Shown piece by piece: positions 1 to 5,100 of a stretch of DNA of 5,100 nucleotides. The notes below the pieces were generated by a model. That model was not told the origin of the DNA, did no database searches, and saw only the letters and a list, made by a program, of their open reading frames with translations. The translations under genes and the position numbers were made by a program. Source of the DNA: DAOTEJ01 sp035454085 (GTDB lineage Bacteria; Pseudomonadota; Gammaproteobacteria; Burkholderiales; Burkholderiaceae_F); NCBI GenBank assembly GCA_035454085.1, contig DAOTEJ010000124.1, positions 1-5,100 of the forward strand. Reading direction: 5' to 3'. Positions within the stretch are counted from its first letter, which is position 1. Every line of letters starts with the position of its first letter.

Positions 1-1695
1 GCGTTGCATGGCCTCGCGCTCGGTGCGCGCCAGGGTCTCGGCTTCGCGTGCGCTTTCGCCCAGGGTGTTCGCTTGACGTTCGGTGAAGGTGAAGGTGCTA
101 GCCAGCCGGCTCAGGTTGGCCTGGTAGCGGAAGACGCCGGCATCGGGGCCGCTGCCCTGGATGGTGGTGCCGTAGGCGTCGCTGGTCGTCGACATGAAGG
201 CAGACGATCGTGTGGGAGCCAGCTGTTGCTGATCCATCGAGACCGCGTTCTGGGAGATGCTTCCCTTGGATGTCGACGCAGATTCTGCCGACGCCGCCGA
301 CTGGACGGCGCCGACGCCGGTCACCGCCTGGAACGCCACTTCGCCCCCCTTGATGATGGCGGTGGCGATGATGGGGATCGAGATCACCATGTAGCCGGCG
401 ATGGCCTGGTCGGAGACGGCGCCGCTGTAGATGCTGGCGGCGGTTTCGAGCGCCAGGCCCTGGGCGACCGTTCCCATCTTGGCCGCGGCTTCGAGGTTTC
501 GCGCGCTGGCCAGCGTGGCGACGTAGTTGAGGATCGCGTAGAGCGGGGGCCAGAGCTGGATCCACACCAGGCTCATCGCAAAGCTCTTGATGGCCATTGC
601 GAGGCCGCGGCCCTGTGCCAGCAGGAACAGCAGGAACACGAACGGGAACACGGCATAGATGACGGCTTCGATCACGTTCCTCACCAGCGGCAATGCCTGC
701 TCGGCGATCTTGCCCATGGTGAGGAACGCGGAGTTCACCGACGCGGTGGCGTTGGCGCGCGCGGTGGCGATCATCAGCGCAGCCGGGTCGTTGAGCTTCT
801 GGCCGGCGAGGCTGCGGCTGTCCTGCACCAGGTTGATCATGATGTTCTGGCGCAGCAGATCCGCCGCGCCCTGGGCCGCGGTGGCGATCTTCGTCTTGTA
901 GTAGGCCTGCTCGATCTGCGCGTCGATGGCCGTGAGGGCGGCGGCCGGCTCCAGCGTGGGGTTCAGCTGGAAGGCGAGGATCGATCGCGCGTGCGCCACT
1001 TCGGCCGGCAGGCGGGCGGCGAGGTAGGTGTAGGCGTTCGGGCAGGTGTCGACCTGCACCGGGTTGCCGTAGGTGGTGAAGCGCGCCGGGTTGGGCGTGC
1101 CCATCAGCGACCAGATGTCGGTGCTGCGCGCGAAGGCGGCCGGGTCGATCGTGCCGTCCTGCAGGTCGTAGACGGTGCAGTTGTGGACGAAGGCGATGAG
1201 GTCGGTGCGCAGCTGCGGGTCGGACACGTTCGCCGCGCGGGAGGCCTGGATCAGGCGGTTGCCGAACATGACGCCGTTCTTCTGGTACGCGAGCTCGCCG
1301 GGTAGCTGCGCGTTGGTGGCCGGAATGACCTGGAAGGCGGTCTCGAAGAACCGAGTCATCACGTCGCCGACCTTGCTGGTGGCGTGCCCGAAGAAGGCCA
1401 CGCCGATCGGCACGTTGCCCACGGCCACCGGCGGCTGGCTGCCGAGCTTGTCGACGATCACCACGGTCGACTTGGGCAGGAAGAGCGCGTAGTAGACGAG
1501 CAGGAAGCCCATCAGCCAGCCCCAGCCGTGGAACTTGCCCGGCGTGAAGAGCCCGGCGAACGCCGCCACCAGGACGCCGGTGATGGCGATCGCCTTGATG
1601 AGGCCGAAGTAGTCGGCCCCGCCCATGATGGCGGCGATCGCGTTGAAGACCCCCGTCAGGGTGTCGACGTTGCCGTAGGCGTAGATCTCGAACAT
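1..1695 (-). CDS. traG: TraG, F-type conjugative transfer mating-pair stabilisation/pilus assembly protein, N-terminal part (3' end outside window)
   Basis: TraG is an inner-membrane protein. Its N-terminal membrane domain is needed for pilus assembly, and its long C-terminal periplasmic domain for mating-pair stabilisation and, in F, entry exclusion. The frame runs from the ATG at 1695-1693 without a stop to the window edge, giving 565 residues; F TraG has about 938, so the periplasmic tail is mostly missing. The start MFEIYAYGNVDTLTGVFNAI matches the TraG N-terminal domain. Hydrophobic segments lie at about 33-50, 57-76, 340-361, 370-395 and 430-448. The first two and last three flank a large, probably periplasmic region with the only two visible cysteines (C173, C218). 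After the membrane part comes a Ser/Thr/Gln-rich linker (about 460-515), then a charged helical segment with Glu/Arg/Ala repeats (about 535-565). No Shine-Dalgarno precedes the ATG, and no alternative ATG, GTG or TTG lies between it and the in-frame traH stop. Translation probably follows from traH. Confidence 0.94.
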   Translation of the reverse strand, partial: MFEIYAYGNVDTLTGVFNAIAAIMGGADYFGLIKAIAITGVLVAAFAGLFTPGKFHGWGWLMGFLLVYYALFLPKSTVVIVDKLGSQPPVAVGNVPIGVAFFGHATSKVGDVMTRFFETAFQVIPATNAQLPGELAYQKNGVMFGNRLIQASRAANVSDPQLRTDLIAFVHNCTVYDLQDGTIDPAAFARSTDIWSLMGTPNPARFTTYGNPVQVDTCPNAYTYLAARLPAEVAHARSILAFQLNPTLEPAAALTAIDAQIEQAYYKTKIATAAQGAADLLRQNIMINLVQDSRSLAGQKLNDPAALMIATARANATASVNSAFLTMGKIAEQALPLVRNVIEAVIYAVFPFVFLLFLLAQGRGLAMAIKSFAMSLVWIQLWPPLYAILNYVATLASARNLEAAAKMGTVAQGLALETAASIYSGAVSDQAIAGYMVISIPIIATAIIKGGEVAFQAVTGVGAVQSAASAESASTSKGSISQNAVSMDQQQLAPTRSSAFMSTTSDAYGTTIQGSGPDAGVFRYQANLSRLASTFTFTERQANTLGESAREAETLARTEREAMQR

Positions 1696-1697
1696 GC

Positions 1698-1718
1698 GGG
1701 CGCGAGCGGCTCGTGCCC
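1698..1718 (-). other. GC-rich imperfect hairpin in the traH-traG gap
   Basis: The minus-strand message reads GGGC, A, CGAG, CCG loop, CTCG, C, GCCC. This gives two 4-bp stem blocks interrupted by one A-C mismatch, closed by a 3-base loop. It fills most of the 27-base gap and ends two bases before the traG ATG, where a Shine-Dalgarno would normally lie; no purine-rich site is visible there. No T tract follows, so it is not an intrinsic terminator. It may limit independent traG initiation, but GC-rich DNA forms such stems by chance. Confidence 0.4.
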
Positions 1719-1722
1719 GGAC

Positions 1723-3195
1723 TCAGGAGCCGCGGGCGCCGCTGCTGGCGCTGAAGTCGAGCATCGACTTCACCGACGAGGGCATCGAGCTCCAGAGCTG
1801 GCGCTCCAGCGTCTGCAGGTCCTGGGTCATCGAGGAGACCGAGCGCACCTTGGCGTAGGCGGCCTGCTTCTCGGCGAGGAGTTGGCGTTGGGCCTCCTGG
1901 GCGTTCTCTCGGATCGCGTCGATGTACTGCTGCTCGATGCCGGTGCGCTTGAGCGCCTGCGACAGCGCGCTCATTGCCTGGCGGATGGAGCGGTTGAGGA
2001 AGGTCTCCGCGTAGTCGAGCGCGATCACGTCCTTGTAGGTCTCGATCAGCGTCTCGGCGGTGCTCGATCCCGGCACGGCGTTGGCCACCGACAGCATCTT
2101 GTAGACCGGCTCGGTGGTGTTGTTGACGAAGCCGATGTCGGCCGGCGCCTGCGGGCTGCGCGTGACGATGTTGTCCGACATGCGACGCAGCCGCTCCGAC
2201 ACCAGACGCGTGAACGGCTTGGCCGACACGGTGGTGCGCGTCGGGTTCAGGCACTCGGCGGGCTCGTCGCAGACATACACCTCGATGTCGACGTTGCCCT
2301 CCGTGGCCGAGGCGCCGCGGCCGAGCAGCAGGTCGCGCAGGCCGACGATGGTGGGCTCGGCGTAGCGCGGCGTGGCGCCGCTGCCGTCGTCGGCGGGCGG
2401 ATACAGGATCACGGTGCCGATCACGCTCATGATCAGCTCCTTCTCCTGCTGGCTGATGCTGCCGCCCACCTGGTTGAGCGCGAGCCAGGTGACGTTGCCC
2501 TTGACGAAGGTGGCGTTGCGCACGTTGGGGTCGGTGCTGTTTGCGGCGGTCTTCACGACGGCCGGCGCGTTACTGGCGCAGGTGAGCCGGGCTTCGGCCC
2601 GGTCGGAGACGCTGCCGAGGTACTGGGAGATGTTGGCGCAACCGCTCATCACCGAGTTGTCGTACTCGCCCACCACGCCGTTCACGAGCGCCTGCGCGGC
2701 TTCGCAGGAGTTGATGTTCATCGCGTTGATCTTGTTGATCTGGTCCTGCAGCTCGGTCAGCAGCTTGTCGATGTCGGGCGAGATCGACTGCAGCGCCAGC
2801 TTGAAGGCGTAGCCCACGGCGTTGGCGCCGATGTTCTGCAGCAGGGCGATGAACTGCTGCTTGTTGATGAAGGAAAAGGCGCCGCCGTAGAGGTCGATGC
2901 CGCCGCAGCCGGCGCGCAGGCTGGGCAACTGCACGGTGGCCAGCGGATAGTTGCGGCCCGGGGCGCGCATCATCAGGCTGCCGCCGGTGTAGAGGTTCAT
3001 CGCCTGGCCGCGGAATGCGCCCGGCGTGGTGACGTTGCCCAGCGCGCCCAGGTCGTTGAACATCGCCTGCATCTCGGCGTTCAGGTCGGCGGGGTGACTC
3101 ACCAGCGGTGTGGTGGCCAACGTCACGGCGAGCAGGCTGGCGATCAGGCGCTTGCCGAGGTGTTGGGCCGGGCGGTGGTTCGGGCGGCGTGCCAT
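1723..3195 (-). CDS. traH: TraH, F-type conjugative pilus assembly protein
   Basis: TraH is a periplasmic/outer-membrane-associated component of the F-type secretion apparatus, needed for pilus extension. In F it belongs to an interacting group with TraF, TraU, TrbI and TrbB. The protein has 490 residues, slightly longer than F TraH (about 458). It begins with a signal peptide (basic start, hydrophobic core about 17-32, cleavage near 33-36), and the mature end DLNAEMQAMFNDLG matches the family. Clear landmarks are the NLYTGGSLMMRAP segment (67-79), AGCGGIDLYGGAFSFI (95-110), NAVGYAFKLALQ (125-136), and NINSCEAAQALVNG (160-173). The C-terminal part from about 404 to 468 is rich in heptad-like hydrophobics and Gln/Glu and is probably a coiled coil, which is usual for TraH. 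Six cysteines (97, 164, 186, 206, 309, 315) could form up to three disulfides and are plausible substrates of the neighbouring TraF. The start is set by the GAGGA site and signal peptide. The TGA stop lies 27 bases before traG and in the same frame. Confidence 0.96.
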   Translation of the reverse strand: MARRPNHRPAQHLGKRLIASLLAVTLATTPLVSHPADLNAEMQAMFNDLGALGNVTTPGAFRGQAMNLYTGGSLMMRAPGRNYPLATVQLPSLRAGCGGIDLYGGAFSFINKQQFIALLQNIGANAVGYAFKLALQSISPDIDKLLTELQDQINKINAMNINSCEAAQALVNGVVGEYDNSVMSGCANISQYLGSVSDRAEARLTCASNAPAVVKTAANSTDPNVRNATFVKGNVTWLALNQVGGSISQQEKELIMSVIGTVILYPPADDGSGATPRYAEPTIVGLRDLLLGRGASATEGNVDIEVYVCDEPAECLNPTRTTVSAKPFTRLVSERLRRMSDNIVTRSPQAPADIGFVNNTTEPVYKMLSVANAVPGSSTAETLIETYKDVIALDYAETFLNRSIRQAMSALSQALKRTGIEQQYIDAIRENAQEAQRQLLAEKQAAYAKVRSVSSMTQDLQTLERQLWSSMPSSVKSMLDFSASSGARGS

Positions 3196-3202
3196 GGTCG
3201 GT

Positions 3203-3207
3203 TCCTC
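3203..3207 (-). promoter_or_regulatory. Ribosome binding site for traH, overlapping the traF stop
   Basis: The minus strand reads GAGGA seven bases before the traH ATG (3195-3193). Its first bases come from the traF TGA stop codon, so a ribosome finishing traF sits on the traH initiation site. This supports the ATG at 3195 and tight traF-traH coupling. Confidence 0.65.
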
Positions 3208-4054
3208 AGGGCTGGCGGGCGCTGGCGGGGGCGTCTTGCGCGAGTGCCGCGATCCGCTCGACCAGATCGGTCATCGACATCACGCCGAAGCCCACCGGGA
3301 CGATCTCGCGGGTGGCGGGCGCGGTGAGGTAGAGCGCCGGCACGGCCGTGGCATTCAGGCGCGCGGCCATGCCGTTGTCGGGCCGGGCGTTCGGGTACTC
3401 GGGGATGGCGCGGCCGTCCATGCTGATCGCGAGCACGGTGAAACCGAAATCCTGCTCGAAGCGCTTCAGGATCGGCGCGAAGCGATGGCAATGCGGGCAG
3501 TCGCCGCGGAACACGAAGATGAGCCCGTGGGTGGCGGCCAGGCTCTTGATGGTCTGCGCCTGCCGCTCGCGCTGCTGCTCGTCGAAGACGTTGATCGCCA
3601 TCGCGTTGGTCGGTCGTCCGCTCAGGCCGTAGTCCAGATCGGGCACGGTCCACACCAGGCGCTGCCAACGCTCGGCGAAGTGCTCGGACTTGTTCATCAC
3701 CATGCGCTGGTAGCGCATGTAGGCCGTCAGGTTGGCGTCGGTGGGGTTCATCACGGCAACGCGCTTCAGTTCTTCCAGACGCTTCTGCATCGCTTCGAAC
3801 TCGGCCAGCTCGCGCGGTGGTCTCGGTGCCGGCGGTGCGAGCCGCGGGGCTGCGACGGGCGGGTCGCGGTACCAGAACCAGCCTTCGCGGTTGCGCAGCC
3901 AGTACGCGGCGTCCTCTGGGTCGGCGGCGACCGCCTTCGTGTCGTCGCTCGCGCCTTGCGCCCACGACGGGGCGATTGGAAGCGCCGCGGCCATGACCAG
4001 CAGCGCCGCGGCGATTCGCGCGGTCCTGCAGGTCGTCGAAAGCGTCGCACGCAT
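3206..4054 (-). CDS. traF: TraF, F-type conjugative pilus assembly protein with CPHC thioredoxin-like active site
   Basis: TraF is a periplasmic protein needed for F-pilus assembly; its C-terminal half has a thioredoxin fold. The 282 residues begin with a signal peptide (Arg-rich start, hydrophobic core about 14-28, cleavage likely after SWA at 32). Family landmarks follow: an EGWFWY motif (57-62), a helical segment about 80-100, NPTDANLTAYMRYQ (103-116), and a TVPDLDY motif (136-142). The thioredoxin-like domain runs from about 165: strand LIFVFRG, then CPHC (186-189), FAPILKRFEQDFGF, the strand TVLAISMDG, and an AVPALYL segment with the likely cis-proline P239. The mature protein has no cysteine apart from the CPHC pair, so that pair is free for redox chemistry. 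F-plasmid TraF lacks this motif and is somewhat shorter (about 247 residues); in F the CXXC function belongs to TrbB, which is absent here. The start is supported by GGAGAAG upstream and by the signal peptide. The TGA stop is followed ten bases later by traH. Confidence 0.95.
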   Translation of the reverse strand: MRATLSTTCRTARIAAALLVMAAALPIAPSWAQGASDDTKAVAADPEDAAYWLRNREGWFWYRDPPVAAPRLAPPAPRPPRELAEFEAMQKRLEELKRVAVMNPTDANLTAYMRYQRMVMNKSEHFAERWQRLVWTVPDLDYGLSGRPTNAMAINVFDEQQRERQAQTIKSLAATHGLIFVFRGDCPHCHRFAPILKRFEQDFGFTVLAISMDGRAIPEYPNARPDNGMAARLNATAVPALYLTAPATREIVPVGFGVMSMTDLVERIAALAQDAPASARQP

Positions 4055-4453
4055 CTACCGCTTCTCCGGAAAACTGCCGTCCCGGCAGAAGCTCACCTGC
4101 CAGCGCAGTTCCTGATCGGCGCGCTTGCCTTGCTCCAGGACGTCGCGCTGGCGCGTCGTGACTTCGAGCCGCGCGCAGCCGGGCTGGGGCAGGGCGTGCA
4201 AGGTCGCCACGTCGATCTCGATGGGCGCGGTGGCATCGAAGCGGCGACGCATGTAGTCGGCGCCGGGACCCGTGAGCACCCCGTGCGCTGCCCCGCGCTC
4301 GGCGGCGAGCGCCAGCAGCGGCTTGATCTCCGAGACCGGAGTGCGCTGCGTCGTCTGCGCCTGGCCGGGCAGGGCGAGCAGCGCGCCGAGCAGGACCGCG
4401 GCGAGCGCGTGTCGGCTCGTCGGGATGGGCGAGATGGCGACAACGTAGGTCAT
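4055..4453 (-). CDS. Small exported protein of the tra operon, function unknown (132 aa)
   Basis: I do not recognise a named family with confidence. The ATG at 4453-4451 overlaps the traN stop as ATGA, and no Shine-Dalgarno precedes it, so translation probably depends on coupling to traN. Residues 1-32 look like a Sec signal peptide: polar start, Arg14, hydrophobic core about 16-29, and cleavage likely after GQA (residue 32). The mature part of about 100 residues has an Ala/Leu-rich helix (about 41-60), a GVLTGPGADY segment (58-67), an RRRFDATAPIEID segment (69-81), and a GCARLEVTTRQ block (92-102). It ends in a basic tail with FCRDGSFP (122-129). The only mature cysteines, C93 and C123, could form one disulfide in the periplasm. 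The gene ends in TAG directly against the traF ATG. The middle (helix, then G-x-L-x-G, then a predicted strand with ID) vaguely recalls the TrbC pilin-assembly family, but TrbC hallmarks are absent and I do not assign it. An accessory periplasmic role in pilus assembly is inferred only from context and the signal peptide. Confidence 0.82.
   Translation of the reverse strand: MTYVVAISPIPTSRHALAAVLLGALLALPGQAQTTQRTPVSEIKPLLALAAERGAAHGVLTGPGADYMRRRFDATAPIEIDVATLHALPQPGCARLEVTTRQRDVLEQGKRADQELRWQVSFCRDGSFPEKR
4061..4067 (-). promoter_or_regulatory. Ribosome binding site for traF
   Basis: The minus strand reads GGAGAAG nine bases (counted from GGAG) before the ATG at 4054-4052. It lies inside the last codons of the upstream 132-residue gene. 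This supports the ATG at 4054 as the traF start, although the stop and start codons abut directly (TAGATG) and re-initiation may add to it. Confidence 0.65.
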
Positions 4454-5100
4454 GGGCCGAAGTAGCTGTTGACCTTCTGCTGGGCACGCTGCTGCAGGTC
4501 GCCGAGGTTCGGGAGCGTGGGCGCGATCTCGGCATAGAACTCCGAGAGGTCCATGCGCGAGAAGTCGAGTGCCTGGAGCTGCGTGAGCGCGAAGCCGCTG
4601 CAGTCGGGGCCCTGGGCGCCGCCCCAGCCACGGCCGAGTTGCGCGCGGCCCTGCTCGTTGATGATGCGCGACAGGCGCGAGTTGAAGCAGCAGTAGGTCT
4701 CGGTGGTCTCGATGCAGGTGCGGATGATCGGCAGTCGCATCGAGCAGTAGCTGCCGACGCCGTGGCAGAGGCGGTTGTCGCGCTTCATCGCGAGGACCTG
4801 CTCGGCATCCTCGCAGGACAGCAGTCCCGAGAGCTGGATCGCGAGCATCGCGAGCGTCCACGGGCCCGGCACCAGCGAGGTCACGAAGGAGCCCACCGAC
4901 AGGTCGCCGGCGATCAGCCCGGCGAGCGCCGAGGAGCCGCCGCCGGCGCCGAACAGCGCCTCGAAGCCGGCGATCACCAGGTCGGGCGCGTCGGCCGTGA
5001 AGAGGGCGTCGTAGGTGTAGCTCGAGCCGATGGCGCCGATGGCCTGGCCGCCGGCGCCGGTGATCAGGCTGAAGGTGGAGAAGAGCGAGCCGTCGGTGCC
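4450..5100 (-). CDS. traN: TraN, F-type mating-pair stabilisation protein, C-terminal part (5' end outside window)
   Basis: TraN is a large cysteine-rich outer-membrane protein of F-type conjugation systems. It contacts the recipient cell surface and stabilises mating pairs. The frame is open from the window edge to a TGA at 4452-4450, giving the last 216 residues; F TraN is about 600 residues, so most of the protein lies outside. The visible part starts with a Gly/Ala-rich stretch (fragment residues 1-65) containing a hydrophobic segment. The signature TraN C-terminus follows: SCEDAEQ, then LCHGVGSYCS, a TYCCFNSRLSRII block, EQGRAQLGRGWG, PDCSGF, and an LDFSRMDLSEFY segment near the end. Seven cysteines are visible (fragment residues 96, 112, 119, 129, 137, 138, 167), which by family knowledge are expected to form disulfides. 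A GTG at 4977 is an internal valine codon, not the start. The stop overlaps the next gene by four bases (ATGA), which suggests translational coupling. The family call is firm; receptor specificity lies in the missing N-terminal part. Confidence 0.93.
   Translation of the reverse strand, partial: GTDGSLFSTFSLITGAGGQAIGAIGSSYTYDALFTADAPDLVIAGFEALFGAGGGSSALAGLIAGDLSVGSFVTSLVPGPWTLAMLAIQLSGLLSCEDAEQVLAMKRDNRLCHGVGSYCSMRLPIIRTCIETTETYCCFNSRLSRIINEQGRAQLGRGWGGAQGPDCSGFALTQLQALDFSRMDLSEFYAEIAPTLPNLGDLQQRAQQKVNSYFGP

Noticed and set aside
4..1305. A 433-codon plus-strand open frame opposite traG
   Set aside because: Its Gly/Arg/Ala/Asp-rich translation has no recognisable domain, while the opposite strand encodes a convincing TraG.
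1698..1718. Possible Rho-independent terminator between traH and traG
   Set aside because: The stem is imperfect and no run of T follows on the transcribed side; a terminator here would also cut the operon before traG.
98..2254. A 718-codon open frame on the minus strand spanning traH and traG
   Set aside because: It lies in a shifted frame over two well-recognised genes, crosses their boundary, and its translation is an Arg/Pro/Ala/His-rich mix with no family features. Long stop-free shadow frames are expected in DNA this GC-rich.
1384..3327. A 647-codon open frame on the plus strand opposite traH
   Set aside because: Low-complexity Gly/Ala/Val/Arg/Asp composition, antisense to a firmly identified TraH and extending across the gene boundary; an antisense shadow.
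4055..4453. Calling the small gene trbC or trbE
   Set aside because: In F, trbC precedes traN, and the TrbC hallmark (an SFSMP-like segment) is missing. Position resembles trbE, but I cannot see sequence similarity that would justify either name.
3144..4631. A 495-codon minus-strand open frame covering traF, the small gene and part of traN
   Set aside because: Arg/Ala-rich shadow in another frame over three genes with good family or signal-peptide support.
4454..4861. Upstream extension of the 132-residue gene's frame to a start near 4861
   Set aside because: The extension overlaps the conserved cysteine-rich end of TraN and would bury the clear signal peptide that begins at 4453; it is a shadow extension.
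4450..4977. A 175-residue protein starting at GTG 4977
   Set aside because: The frame stays open to the window edge with TraN-like sequence, and this GTG has no ribosome site or signal peptide; it is an internal valine of TraN.

Overview
The window is a GC-rich stretch (roughly two thirds G+C by eye) packed with genes that are all read from the minus strand. It holds part of an F-type (MPF-F) conjugative transfer operon, the mating-pair-formation type IV secretion system of a plasmid or integrative conjugative element. Base composition, codon choice (strong C/G at third positions) and protein family members suggest a high-GC proteobacterium, probably beta or gamma (Burkholderiales- or Xanthomonadales-like). 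The host cannot be fixed from this window.

In transcription order (right to left) the layout is: the 3' end of traN (5100 down to 4450, 5' end outside the window); a 132-residue exported protein of unknown function (4453-4055); traF, with a thioredoxin-like CPHC active site (4054-3206); traH (3195-1723); and the 5' part of traG (1695 down to 1, 3' end outside the window). Junctions are very tight: a 4-base ATGA overlap, a directly abutting TAG/ATG, a 10-base gap and a 27-base gap. There is no non-coding stretch over 300 bases and no internal promoter, terminator, RNA gene, insertion sequence or CRISPR visible. The unit reads as one polycistronic message.

By family knowledge, TraN is the outer-membrane mating-pair stabilisation protein. 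TraF and TraH are periplasmic pilus-assembly proteins. TraG is an inner-membrane protein with a periplasmic tail, needed for pilus assembly and mating-pair stabilisation. The products share a cysteine theme: 7 cysteines in the visible part of TraN, 6 in TraH, 2 in the mature small protein, and 2 in the visible part of TraG. In mature TraF only the CPHC pair remains. This fits TraF acting as the operon's own disulfide oxidoreductase/isomerase. Compared with the F plasmid the cluster is compact: no trbE, traQ, trbB, trbJ or trbF lies among these genes, and an unassigned small gene sits between traN and traF.

I found no clearly new system. The items most worth a second look are the small exported protein, the CXXC-bearing TraF, and the traH-traG junction, where a hairpin and the lack of a Shine-Dalgarno suggest controlled traG translation.
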